Origin: Pedobacter changchengzhani | Lineage (GTDB): Bacteria > Bacteroidota > Bacteroidia > Sphingobacteriales > Sphingobacteriaceae | DNA length: 64,000 nucleotides | Assembly: GCF_004354365.1 (NCBI RefSeq) | Contig: NZ_SJCY01000002.1 | Location: 1-64,000 of the forward strand | Direction of reading: 5' to 3' | Shown here: one piece after another, positions 34,394 to 42,844 of the stretch | Position numbering within the stretch: the first letter of the stretch is position 1 | How the letters are laid out: every line of letters starts with the position of its first letter | Notes under the pieces: model-generated | Told to the model about the DNA's origin: nothing | What the model saw: the letters and a program-made list of their open reading frames with translations, nothing else | The model's database searches: none | Translations under genes and position numbers: made by a program

Positions 34394-35995
34394 CTATCCT
34401 CTTCCACCTCTTGATGGTCGGCCACTTTCGTTGCCTCTGTCATTTTGTTCTTGGCGTTGCGGTTGTGCACGTTGCTCTTGTTGTGGTTGCTGTTGAGAAC
34501 GTTGTTGTTGCACTTGAGCATCACGTTGCGCACGTTGTTGTTGATCCTGCTGTGCTCTCTGTTGCTGAACCTGAGCATCGCGCTGAACACGTTGTTGTTG
34601 ATCTTGCTGTGCTCTCTGTTGTTGCACCTGAGCATCGCGCTGAACACGTTGTTGTTGATCTTGCTGTGCTCTCTGTTGTTGCACCTGCGCATCACGCTGA
34701 ACACGTTGCTGCTGATCTTGCTGTGCTCTCTGTTGTTGCACCTGAGCATCGCGCTGAACACGCTGTTGTTGATCTTGCTGTACTCTCTGTTGCTGAACTT
34801 GAGCATCGCGCTGAACACGTTGTTGTTGATCTTGCGACATTCTCTGTTGAACCTGAGCATCTCTCTGTACACGTTGTTGTTGATCTTGTTGTGTTCTCTG
34901 CTGCTGAACTTGGGCATCTCGCTGAACACGTTCTTGTTGATCTTGCTGTGTTCTTTGTTGCTCAACCTGAGCATCGCGCTGAACACGCTGTTGTTGATCT
35001 TGTTGTGTTCTCTGATCAACATTACTACGTTCTGGTCTTGTTCTCTGGTCAGCGGATGTACGATCAGTTGAAACCTGATTGTTGCCTAAACGAGTATTCG
35101 GTGTGCTCTCTCTATTATTGTCAACTCTACCATCACGATTAGTGGTTTGATTTCCGTTTCTGCTATTCCTATCGGAAACAACATTACGCTCTTCAAATTT
35201 TCTTGGCGCAGCATTGCGATTGTCAATAGCATTACGATCTGGTCTTGGTCTGTAAATAGACACTGATCTATTGTCAATTCTGCTAGCACCGGGAGTCCTA
35301 CCTTGGTCAACACGATAAACCGTTACATTTCTATTCGTTGCACGCCTAATATCTTCCCGGCGAGGGCCACCATAATAACTTCTATTGTTGTAAACATAAG
35401 TGTTGTTTATAATCGTTGTATTGTTAATATATACATTGTTGCGTTGGTAATTATACCGTGGGTAACTTGTATAATAAATACTTCTTTCAGGGATAAAGTT
35501 CCAGCAAAAATCAGAAACCACATACCGTCTACCAAAACTTAAGTTTATATTTATACTTGGCGCCATTGGTGCCCATCCATAATAACCATTACCACTTCTC
35601 CAATCTACCCAAGCTGGTCCCCATTTTGTATCTGGTAACCAAATCCATTCTCTATAACGGTTATATACCCAACGGCCATAGTGAAATGGCGCCCAACCCC
35701 AATCGTAATTAGAAACCCAAGTATTACCATATTCTGTCATTGCCCAACGGCCTTGACTGTAGTATGGTCTAAATTCGCTTTGATCTACATCTGGCCTCCA
35801 AACGTAGCCGTATTGAGGGTCTTGAATCCAAGTTCCGTAGGGCGAAAGTTCGTCATAAAAGGTTTGTAGTGAAACATTATTACCATCGGCGCTGTTGCCT
35901 TGATAATAATCGTCTTGCGCTTTAACGTTGCTGGTGGTTCCGGCAAGAAGGGCAAAAAGCCCTAGCACAATTGCCGTAGTTTTGAGTGTTTTCAT
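34394..35995 (-). CDS. Secreted DUF6600 protein with glutamine-rich tandem-repeat tail
   Basis: About 533 residues. The ATG at 35995 gives the signal peptide MKTLKTTAIVLGLFALLAG...KAQ; an upstream in-frame ATG at 36022 would only add nine residues. The N-terminal half matches DUF6600: VSLQTFYDELSPYGTWIQDPQYGYVWRP and repeated W/Y/G-rich blocks (GWAPFHYGRWVY, GPAWVDWRSG). The C-terminal half is N/R-rich and then about nine copies of a 19-residue unit, RAQQDQQQRVQRDAQVQQQ, one unit short by a residue. This tail is likely a long charged helix or disordered. Function unknown; envelope location predicted. Confidence 0.85.
   Translation of the reverse strand: MKTLKTTAIVLGLFALLAGTTSNVKAQDDYYQGNSADGNNVSLQTFYDELSPYGTWIQDPQYGYVWRPDVDQSEFRPYYSQGRWAMTEYGNTWVSNYDWGWAPFHYGRWVYNRYREWIWLPDTKWGPAWVDWRSGNGYYGWAPMAPSININLSFGRRYVVSDFCWNFIPERSIYYTSYPRYNYQRNNVYINNTTIINNTYVYNNRSYYGGPRREDIRRATNRNVTVYRVDQGRTPGASRIDNRSVSIYRPRPDRNAIDNRNAAPRKFEERNVVSDRNSRNGNQTTNRDGRVDNNRESTPNTRLGNNQVSTDRTSADQRTRPERSNVDQRTQQDQQQRVQRDAQVEQQRTQQDQQERVQRDAQVQQQRTQQDQQQRVQRDAQVQQRMSQDQQQRVQRDAQVQQQRVQQDQQQRVQRDAQVQQQRAQQDQQQRVQRDAQVQQQRAQQDQQQRVQRDAQVQQQRAQQDQQQRVQRDAQVQQQRAQQDQQQRAQRDAQVQQQRSQQQPQQEQRAQPQRQEQNDRGNESGRPSRGGRG
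34480..35020. repeat. 57-base tandem repeat in the DUF6600 gene
   Basis: About nine copies of a 57-base unit encoding RAQQDQQQRVQRDAQVQQQ. Units differ mostly at synonymous or conservative sites, and one is 54 bases. The long plus-strand frames across this array (34411-35142 and 34445-35071) are shadows. Confidence 0.88.
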
Positions 35996-36260
35996 TTGTG
36001 TGTGTTTATAATAACCTAACATGTGTGTATCAATTAGAGAACCAATTTATCCGAAGGTTTAATATGCATGCATAGTTTCTGCATTTTCTTTAATTTTATA
36101 TATTTAAAGGCACATTTATCACAAATTCGACGTTTTAAAGCGATCTTAATTGTGCACAAAATGAGTCAATTTAAAATAAAATTTGCTACACTACTGTTTA
36201 CAAAAGAGATAATATTGTGAAAACACGGAACTTAAAAACTTAAAATCTATTTTTTGTGCT

Positions 36261-36268
36261 TACTTTTG
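36261..36268 (+). promoter_or_regulatory. Candidate -7 box before the RsmI-like gene
   Basis: TACTTTTG fits the Bacteroidota -7 consensus TAnnTTTG and lies five bases before the ATG, implying a very short leader. No clear -33 TTTG is seen at the usual distance. Confidence 0.35.
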
Positions 36269-36272
36269 TAGC

Positions 36273-36974
36273 ATGCAAAATGGCACTTTATATTTAATTC
36301 CTGTACCGCTTGCCGAAGAGGTAGCACATAAAACTTTTACGCCTTATCTGGTTGATACCATTAACCAAATTGATACCTATATTGTAGAGAATAGTAAAAC
36401 CGCCCGCAGGTTTTTAAAAGAAGCTGGCTTAAAAACTCCTCAAAAAGATTTAATTGTTCACGATTACGGCAAGCACAACCGCACAGATTTAGCGCAGTTT
36501 TTTACCGAACTTAAAGCCGGTAAAGACGTAGGTTTAATGAGCGAAGCGGGATGCCCAGGTATTGCAGACCCTGGTGCAGATATAGTTGCCGAAGCTCATA
36601 AACGCGGTATAAAAGTTGTGCCTTTAGTTGGCCCAAGTTCTATATTATTGGCTTTAATGGCATCGGGATTTAACGGACAAAGTTTTGCATTTTGGGGTTA
36701 TTTACCTATCGATAAAGAACAAAGAAGTAAACGTATAAAGGATTTAGATTTATCGGCGAGCCGTTATAAGCAAACGCAAATTTTTATCGAAACGCCTTTT
36801 AGAAACAACCAAATGTTAGAGGAAGTGTTAAAAAGTTGTAATCCAAAAACTCAGCTTTGCATTGCCAGTAATTTAACTGATGCTAACGAATTTATTAAAA
36901 CCCAAAGTGTTTACAACTGGCGTAAAGAGAAAATAGATTTACACAAACAACCAACCATATTTTTGTTGTATTAG
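36273..36974 (+). CDS. RsmI-like tetrapyrrole-methylase-family SAM methyltransferase
   Basis: A 233-residue protein of the RsmI branch of the tetrapyrrole methylase fold. GTLYLIPVPLAE opens it; VGLMSEAGCPGIADPGADIVAEAH and VPLVGPSSILLALMASGFNGQSFAFWGYLP are the RsmI signatures that bind SAM. RsmI methylates 16S rRNA C1402 ribose; the present protein is shorter than canonical RsmI (about 280), so it may be a paralogue with another target. Confidence 0.85.
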   Translation: MQNGTLYLIPVPLAEEVAHKTFTPYLVDTINQIDTYIVENSKTARRFLKEAGLKTPQKDLIVHDYGKHNRTDLAQFFTELKAGKDVGLMSEAGCPGIADPGADIVAEAHKRGIKVVPLVGPSSILLALMASGFNGQSFAFWGYLPIDKEQRSKRIKDLDLSASRYKQTQIFIETPFRNNQMLEEVLKSCNPKTQLCIASNLTDANEFIKTQSVYNWRKEKIDLHKQPTIFLLY

Positions 36975-37087
36975 CATTTAAAGTTACTAACTCTAACTAG
37001 CCACTTGCACATAAGAATTAGTAACTTTCTTAAATTTAAACCTTTTCTTAGCATGTCGCTGAGACTTATATCATACCAACATTATTC

Positions 37088-37681
37088 CTATCTATACATC
37101 CCTTTTCCTTCAATAAAATCAATGACCTTCTCGGGAAGAAAAAACTGTATATTTTTATTATTCTTTATCGCCTTGCGGATAAAAGTGGAGGAGATTTCCA
37201 TTAAAGGCGTATTGGTAAAGGTAATGGATGGATGATTTTCCCATTCTGAAATATCTGCTCCAGGCCTTGGATAAACAAAAATTTGATAGTTTTTAAGCAA
37301 CACTTCGTAATTTTTCCACTTCTTAAGCGAAACTAAATTATCAGCGCCCATAATCAATACAAATTCCTTTTCAGGATATTTTTCATGCAAATGAGTTAAA
37401 GTATCGATTGTGTAAGATGGTTGTGGAAGCGAAAATTCAAAATCGCTAACGCGAATATTTTCTGTATTTTCTGTAGCGAGTTTAGCCATTTCCAACCGAT
37501 CATACATATTGGAGAGACCACTCTTATCTTTCAGCGGATTGTGAGGAGATACCACCAACCAAACTTCATTCAACTCGGTGTGATTCGCCATATAATTGGC
37601 GATGATTAAATGTCCGGTATGGATAGGGTTGTACGAACCGAAGAAGAGACCAGTTTTCAGTTTGCGGTTTTCCGTTTTCAT
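37088..37681 (-). CDS. nadD: Nicotinate-nucleotide adenylyltransferase
   Basis: Adenylylates nicotinate mononucleotide in NAD synthesis. FFGSYNPIHTGHLI is the nucleotidyltransferase motif (with HxGH) and ISSTFIRKAI the second (ISSTxxR). 197 residues. The N-terminus MKTENRKLKTGLFFG is longer than the usual MKIGLFFG; the extra TENRKLKT is encoded by GAAAACCGCAAACTGAAAAC, a repeat-like stretch, so it may be another in-frame repeat insertion. It normally follows gmk; here a toxin-antitoxin pair lies between. Confidence 0.93.
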   Translation of the reverse strand: MKTENRKLKTGLFFGSYNPIHTGHLIIANYMANHTELNEVWLVVSPHNPLKDKSGLSNMYDRLEMAKLATENTENIRVSDFEFSLPQPSYTIDTLTHLHEKYPEKEFVLIMGADNLVSLKKWKNYEVLLKNYQIFVYPRPGADISEWENHPSITFTNTPLMEISSTFIRKAIKNNKNIQFFLPEKVIDFIEGKGMYR

Positions 37682-37684
37682 AAT

Positions 37685-38068
37685 TTACCAAAAAATAGAT
37701 GCACCATATAGATTGAAATTCTCATCTTTAGTGAGTATTATTAAGCCTTCAGAGATGCCCTGCGCTATTATAATCCTATCAAATGGATCACGATGATGAA
37801 AAGCTAATTGGTTAAGCGATTGAATGTGGTTAAAAGTTATTGGTAAAATTTCAATTTGATTTTCGTCAAGAAAGACCGAAATTCTATCGAAGTCAGAAAG
37901 GAGTGAAAGTTTGTTTAGCTTTAGTTTAATTGCGATTTCCCAAATACTTGCAATACTTAGGTAACATTGGTTAACTAAATTTCTAATTTTATTAATTACC
38001 TTTTTAGGCAAAGATGTATCTCCATTAATAAACCAAATAAATGTATGCGTATCTAAAAGGAAAGCCAT
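37685..38068 (-). CDS. PIN-domain toxin (VapC-like)
   Basis: A 127-residue PIN-domain ribonuclease. Acidic catalytic residues are D6 (FLLDTHTF), E44 (SIWEIAIK), D94 and D97 (HRDPFDR), with D115 (LTKDENF). Its ATG overlaps the stop of the upstream antitoxin by one base (TAATG). PIN toxins of this subgroup cleave tRNA or mRNA; target unknown. It lies between gmk and nadD. Confidence 0.88.
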   Translation of the reverse strand: MAFLLDTHTFIWFINGDTSLPKKVINKIRNLVNQCYLSIASIWEIAIKLKLNKLSLLSDFDRISVFLDENQIEILPITFNHIQSLNQLAFHHRDPFDRIIIAQGISEGLIILTKDENFNLYGASIFW

Positions 38069-38271
38069 TACATATATTCTTTGAAATCATCTAAAGGAGC
38101 GTCAAAATCCGCCGACATCTTAAAAAATCCTTTTGAACATCCAAACTTTCTTTCTTTAATTTCTCTATTTGCTTTCGATTTATTTCTCAATGATGCAACA
38201 AAATCCGAAACCTTTTGCTTCATGTCCGAAGGTAGGGATGAAATTTCGCTATATAATTGAATATCAGTCAT
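38068..38271 (-). CDS. DUF2281-type antitoxin partner of the PIN toxin
   Basis: A 67-residue protein starting MTDIQLYSEISSLPSDMKQKVSDFV, typical of DUF2281/VapB-like antitoxins, with the C-terminal toxin-binding tail GFFKMSADFDAPLDDFKEYM. The longer frame from 38340 would overlap gmk by 46 bases, so I choose the ATG at 38271. It precedes and overlaps the toxin gene. Confidence 0.85.
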   Translation of the reverse strand: MTDIQLYSEISSLPSDMKQKVSDFVASLRNKSKANREIKERKFGCSKGFFKMSADFDAPLDDFKEYM

Positions 38272-38294
38272 AATATAAATATAACACTTTTTAT

Positions 38295-38864
38295 TTACTT
38301 TCTCAAAAAATCCCCCACCAACTTTTCTGCTTCGGCACAAGCAGTTGCTAAATCGTAATTTTTTAAAATCACATCAAACTTATCGGCATAAAGTAACTCC
38401 TTTTCAGCTTTGATAAAACGTTCTTGCAATTTCTCTGCACTGTCTGTTCCACGTCCACTCAAACGCTCTTTTAAAACCGCTAAAGATGGCGGTTGAACAA
38501 AAATTGCTAAAGCATCTTCTTCATATTTTCTTTTCAAACGAATACCACCTTCTACATCAATATCAAATATTACGTGCTTACCTTCATCCCAAATACGCTC
38601 AATTTCCGATCTCAATGTACCGTAAAATGTACCGTTGTAAACCTCCTCAAATTCTACAAACTCTTGGCGGGCAACTTTATGTAAAAACTGTTCTTTTGTA
38701 ATAAAATAATAATCATTTTCGTGTTTTTCATCTCCACGAGATTCGCGGGTTGTTGCCGAAATAGAAAAGCTCAATTGCGGAAATTTTGTTAACAGATGAT
38801 GTACTATTGTGGTTTTACCTGCGCCAGAAGGTGCAGAAAATATAATTAGTTTGCCTTGTTTCAT
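38295..38864 (-). CDS. gmk: Guanylate kinase
   Basis: Phosphorylates GMP to GDP. P-loop SAPSGAGKTTIVHHLL at residues 9-24, GMP-binding SATTRESRGDE and YYFITKEQF follow, and RLSGRGTDSAEKLQERF is the lid. 189 residues, normal. Downstream of yicC across a short repeat; together these form a common Bacteroidota order yicC-gmk-nadD. Confidence 0.95.
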   Translation of the reverse strand: MKQGKLIIFSAPSGAGKTTIVHHLLTKFPQLSFSISATTRESRGDEKHENDYYFITKEQFLHKVARQEFVEFEEVYNGTFYGTLRSEIERIWDEGKHVIFDIDVEGGIRLKRKYEEDALAIFVQPPSLAVLKERLSGRGTDSAEKLQERFIKAEKELLYADKFDVILKNYDLATACAEAEKLVGDFLRK

Positions 38865-38878
38865 TTTTTAAGCTGAAA

Positions 38879-38932
38879 GCCCAAAGCCCAAAGCCCAAAG
38901 CTTAAAGCTTTAGGCATTAAGCTTTAAGCTCT
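38879..38932. repeat. AAAGCCC/AAGCTTTAAGCT repeat with 12-base inverted repeat
   Basis: AAAGCCC is repeated three times and AGCTTAAAGCTT (38899-38910) is inverted at 38919-38930. It fills the gap between yicC and gmk and resembles the AAAGTTTAAAGT family in style. Confidence 0.65.
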
Positions 38933-38933
38933 T

Positions 38934-39809
38934 TTATAATACGTTAAGTAACTGTTCTTTAATTTTCTCCAACTCCTCTTTCATTCCAACAACAAATTGT
39001 TGCATTTGCGCATCATTTGCTTTGGCGCCCATTGTATTTATTTCTCTACCAATTTCTTGTGAAATAAAACCCAACTTTTTACCATTTGCATCTTTGCTGG
39101 CAAGCGTTTGTATGAAATAATCGCAGTGACTTTTTAAACGGGTTTTTTCTTCGGTAATGTCAATCTTATCAATATAGTAAATCAATTCTTGCTCAAAACG
39201 ATTTTGATCAACATTAATTTTACCCACTGCATCTTCTAAAAATTGAGCAAACTTGTCGCGAATTGCGGATAACCGTTTAGGTTCAAGCGCTTCGACAGAT
39301 TTGAAATAAGAAAGTATATTTTTTATTCTAAGTTCTAAATCAGTCTTTAAAACCGATCCTTCATCCTCCCTAAATTTATTAAAGTTAGTTAAGGATTGTG
39401 TAAAAATGCTGTATAAATGACTCCATTCATCTTCAGAAACATTTTCTTCTTTATAGCTTATTACCTCTGGAAAAGTTAACGCCGTTTGTAGTAAATTCTG
39501 ACTATTCGCATTTAACTTATCATTAACCGCCACAAGTTGATTGTAGTAATGCGTAAGTAACGCAGTGTTTATCGTTGCGCCTGTAATTTCGCCACTTGCA
39601 CGTTCAATATTGATGCTAACGCTCACTTTACCGCGTTCAATATCTTTACTACAAACGTTTCTAAGGATTAATTCTTTATCAGAAAAAGCTTTTGGATATT
39701 TTAAATTCAACTCAAGAAACTTACTATTGAGTGATTTTATTTCGACACTGTATTTTGCATTCGCATAATCGGCTGTTGATAAGCCGTATCCTGTCATGGA
39801 TTTTATCAT
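38934..39809 (-). CDS. YicC/YloC family endoribonuclease
   Basis: About 291 residues. Begins MIKSMTGYGLSTADY, the family hallmark; a TTG two codons upstream is unlikely. The YicC-like N-terminal part (EIKSLNSKFLELNLKYP) and the C-terminal DUF1732 (TRLKSHCDYFIQTL, GKKLGFISQEIGREINTMGAKAND) are both complete. YicC proteins form hexameric endoribonucleases. Upstream of gmk as usual. Confidence 0.92.
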   Translation of the reverse strand: MIKSMTGYGLSTADYANAKYSVEIKSLNSKFLELNLKYPKAFSDKELILRNVCSKDIERGKVSVSINIERASGEITGATINTALLTHYYNQLVAVNDKLNANSQNLLQTALTFPEVISYKEENVSEDEWSHLYSIFTQSLTNFNKFREDEGSVLKTDLELRIKNILSYFKSVEALEPKRLSAIRDKFAQFLEDAVGKINVDQNRFEQELIYYIDKIDITEEKTRLKSHCDYFIQTLASKDANGKKLGFISQEIGREINTMGAKANDAQMQQFVVGMKEELEKIKEQLLNVL

Positions 39810-39908
39810 GCGCAAAGGTAGACAATAATAAGATATAACACAAAATCAATGAACATAGGAGTTTAATTAATCTTCTATTACAATAAAAGAAAGATTGGCG
39901 CAATGGAA

Positions 39909-40526
39909 CTATAATTGATTTAGGGCATCTATTAGTTTATGTACGTTTGTATAGGACGATAATTCATAAACTCTTTTACCATTTTGAATGTCATCCTCGC
40001 ATCTTTCACACAGCCATTCAGAATTTTCACAGGCTACATTATGCATTTCTTTTAAATCGTTAAATAAATTTCTTGATTTTTCATAATTTGAAAAATACTT
40101 CTTCAACTCAAATATGACATCGTCACACTTTTCGAAAGCTTTAGTAGTTTTGGTAAAATGCATGAGTATGAAATATTCAAAACATGTTACGGAAAAAGCT
40201 ACATGTATGGGCGGATTTTTAACATCTTTCGCATCACTAAATGCTTTTGGAATATTTTGATGACCATCTTTATCAAAAACAATCCATACGAAATTGAAAG
40301 GTGATTTAGTACTTTTAGCTTCTCTTATCCGCCTCTTTGCTTCCGTAACTAATCCTACAGGAGAATGGTTTTTAGGCTTATAAACTTCTACTCCAACTCC
40401 AGCAAACTTTCGCTTATACTTATCCTGTGTTGTTAAGCCCTGAAAATAATTCGTCTCAGTTTCACCCTCACACAAAATCAATCCTTTTTTACCTATTGGA
40501 ATTTGTTTACTATTTGTACGTTTCAT
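39909..40526 (-). CDS. RloB/AbiLii-like protein, probable abortive-infection effector
   Basis: A 205-residue RloB-family protein. The N-terminal LILCEGETETNYFQGL (E20, E22, E24) and VWIVFDKDGH (D85, D87) reproduce the E...DxD metal-binding pattern of Toprim-type nucleases. The family includes lactococcal AbiLii and proteins found in restriction loci. It starts two bases after the stop of an AAA ATPase gene, the AbiLi-like partner, so the pair is one unit. Predicted effector nuclease triggered by phage; not shown by sequence alone. Confidence 0.85.
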   Translation of the reverse strand: MKRTNSKQIPIGKKGLILCEGETETNYFQGLTTQDKYKRKFAGVGVEVYKPKNHSPVGLVTEAKRRIREAKSTKSPFNFVWIVFDKDGHQNIPKAFSDAKDVKNPPIHVAFSVTCFEYFILMHFTKTTKAFEKCDDVIFELKKYFSNYEKSRNLFNDLKEMHNVACENSEWLCERCEDDIQNGKRVYELSSYTNVHKLIDALNQL

Positions 40527-40528
40527 GA

Positions 40529-41803
40529 CTAAATTATTTCAAATTCGAGCTCAGAATAATTTATTACCGGAACACCACCAAGTCGACCTTCAAGATACCA
40601 TTTATGTAGTGGAAGATTCTTCCGCAACCCCTTTATATCTGACAAAGAATAATAATTTGACCAACCTTCAAACGTCTTTTCTGCAATCCATAGTTGATCG
40701 TAGCTGAAAATATCAGAGTCAAGTAAAGATACATCCTGAGTAGAAATTATAAGCTGTGCATTATTAGGGTTTGTTTTCTGACTGTTATATATTTTTATAA
40801 TAGCTTTGGTCAATATAGGATGTAAACTGATGTCAAATTCGTCAATAATAAGCACCTGTCCATCATGAAGAGATTCAAGCATCAGTCCACCAATCTCAAG
40901 CAATCTCCTTGTACCCATTGACTCATCAAAAATACTGAAATTTATCAGTTTACTGTAATCGTCAGTCTCTCCACGATGTTTTGTAATTATGTAATATTCT
41001 AAACTTTTTTCTATCTGCTTCCTTAAATCGGCATCAATTGATTCAGGCATCTTAATCAATTCCAAATCTCGTTTGCCGGCCTCAATATCTTCAATTCCTG
41101 TATCTGAGACGCGCAATAACCTCGCCAGATTTTCTCGGTAATTCGGGTATTTGCAATCAAATATATTTTTAGCAAAATGGCTAAGATAGCTACTATTACT
41201 AAGTTGGCCAGGCTTACGGTAAAAGATTTTATTAGTCAAAAAATTATGAGGAGCCGTTAGAGCTTCGATTTTCTCCCCTTTTACTTTTGATAATAAAAGT
41301 TGGTTTCTATATAAAAGCTTCTCGATTGCTGATTTTGTACCAACAAACGAATCTCCAAATGTTATCTCATCACTTGTCCTTTCAAAAAGTTTCGCTTTTT
41401 GCCCTTTAGGATAATAATTTAGATTCTCTATACAAATTTGCTTTTGATTAAATTCAACTTCATAAGTATATCGAATGTTATCCTTTGCTATAAAATCAAT
41501 TCCAAAAAAAGTTGGCTGGATCTCAAATTCGACATCAAGCTTATAAAAATCATGTTGAATCAAGCTTTCCTCATCCGCATTCGCTCCACGAATTATTAAA
41601 GTTTGTAATCTATTAATTGCATCCAGCATATTTGATTTCCCCGCACCATTCCTACCAAACAAGGCTACGAACGGTAGAGCCTTATGTTTACCAGACCTCA
41701 ATATATCGACAGCAATATCTATACTATTTTTAGTTGGCAACATCGAAAACGTCTCCAGTTCTTTTATCGATTTATAATTTCGAACTCTAAATTCTAATAA
41801 CAT
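40529..41803 (-). CDS. AAA-family ATPase, AbiLi/RloA-like sensor of the RloB module
   Basis: A 424-residue ABC/SMC-like AAA ATPase (AAA_15/AAA_21 type). LLEFRVRNYKSIKEL opens it, Walker A GRNGAGKS is at 50-57, and Walker B is QVLIIDEFDISLHP, followed by a D-loop-like segment. Such ATPases pair with Toprim or RloB effectors in anti-phage systems (AbiL, and in concept OLD, Gabija and PARIS). Transcribed first, with the effector two bases downstream. The pair stands alone between yicC and a CarboxypepD_reg gene. Confidence 0.87.
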   Translation of the reverse strand: MLLEFRVRNYKSIKELETFSMLPTKNSIDIAVDILRSGKHKALPFVALFGRNGAGKSNMLDAINRLQTLIIRGANADEESLIQHDFYKLDVEFEIQPTFFGIDFIAKDNIRYTYEVEFNQKQICIENLNYYPKGQKAKLFERTSDEITFGDSFVGTKSAIEKLLYRNQLLLSKVKGEKIEALTAPHNFLTNKIFYRKPGQLSNSSYLSHFAKNIFDCKYPNYRENLARLLRVSDTGIEDIEAGKRDLELIKMPESIDADLRKQIEKSLEYYIITKHRGETDDYSKLINFSIFDESMGTRRLLEIGGLMLESLHDGQVLIIDEFDISLHPILTKAIIKIYNSQKTNPNNAQLIISTQDVSLLDSDIFSYDQLWIAEKTFEGWSNYYSLSDIKGLRKNLPLHKWYLEGRLGGVPVINYSELEFEII

Positions 41804-42103
41804 ATCTAAATTATATCGTTTTTTGAAATTTATTTACAAATATGCATCTAATATAGCAACATTACACACTAAAAAATATATTTGATGTATTAACTGTTAA
41901 AGTATTTTTAATACGTCTTATCAACATAAAGTTAGTAGAGCTGCTAAACAAAGTTCAACCAATCTTTATTAATTAAAATCAAAGTCTCATTATTAATTTA
42001 AAAAATGAATAAAGCATTCGGAAAACCTTTCACTCACGATTAACGTTTGTTTAACAAATTGCTACCTTAAGATTTCTTAATTTTACAAGATATTATTTTA
42101 CCG
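41804..42103. other. AT-rich divergent intergenic region
   Basis: 300 bases between the divergent AbiL-like operon and the gene at 42104. TATATTTG at 41877-41884 on the plus strand resembles a -7 box, without a -33 partner. I see no gene or repeat here. Confidence 0.35.
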
Positions 42104-42817
42104 ATGAGAATTTTCATGCCGTTTTTTTCCATTATGTTTTGTCTGGTTATTTGCACTAACCATGCGAAAGGTCAAGACTTTTTGGTAAAAGGAGTGGTTT
42201 TTGAAAAAGGCACAAACATCCGAATTGCATTGGCAGAAATTGTGAACAAACGCACCCAGCTTGGCATAGGAAGCAACGATTTGGGCATCTTCGAAATTAA
42301 AGCAAATATTGGCGACACACTTTATATTAGAAAAAGAGACATGCTAGAACAGCAAATTATTGTTCAAGGTGATAAAAGTATTATTATTTATTTAGTAAGA
42401 GCTGTTAATCAATTAGAAGATGTAACGATAAAAGGCCAAAGTAAAAAACAAGATTTAGAAGATATTAAACAAGAATTTAGAAATAAAGGCGTTTATAAAG
42501 ATGGAAAGTCTTCTGTACTTTCTAGCATATTTCATCCACTTAATGCTATATACAATCTATTCGGTTCAGAACCTAAAAACGCTCGAAGATTTAGCCGCTA
42601 CGCAGATAATGAAATTAAACAGAGCCAAATTGATGTTTATTTTAATTCGACCATTATTAGCAATAACAGTAATTTAACCGGTCAAAATTTAGAAAAATTT
42701 ATGTTGGATTACCGACCAGAATTTGACAAAGTACAGTATTGGAACAGTTACGATTACATTAAGTACATAAAAGAATCATCGAAGAAATTTACAGACACGC
42801 TTGGAAAAGGGAAATAA
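42104..42817 (+). CDS. CarboxypepD_reg-like domain protein, exported
   Basis: A 237-residue protein with signal peptide ending KGQ near residue 24. Residues about 28-110 form a carboxypeptidase-regulatory-like (plug-associated) domain: VKGVVFEKGTNIRIALAEIVNKRTQLGIGSNDLGIFEI, the N-terminal module of TonB-dependent receptors and related envelope proteins. No beta-barrel follows. Function unknown; family assignment by pattern. Converges on rnc. Confidence 0.75.
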   Translation: MRIFMPFFSIMFCLVICTNHAKGQDFLVKGVVFEKGTNIRIALAEIVNKRTQLGIGSNDLGIFEIKANIGDTLYIRKRDMLEQQIIVQGDKSIIIYLVRAVNQLEDVTIKGQSKKQDLEDIKQEFRNKGVYKDGKSSVLSSIFHPLNAIYNLFGSEPKNARRFSRYADNEIKQSQIDVYFNSTIISNNSNLTGQNLEKFMLDYRPEFDKVQYWNSYDYIKYIKESSKKFTDTLGKGK

Positions 42818-42844
42818 CTCAAATTTCGGTTGTATCCTACTAAC

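Noticed and set aside
34411..35142. Long plus-strand frames (243 and 208 codons) rich in VVVDLAVLSV and LLILLCSLLL
   Set aside because: They are the antisense reading of the 57-base tandem repeat of the DUF6600 gene; repeats without stops in one frame give open antisense frames.
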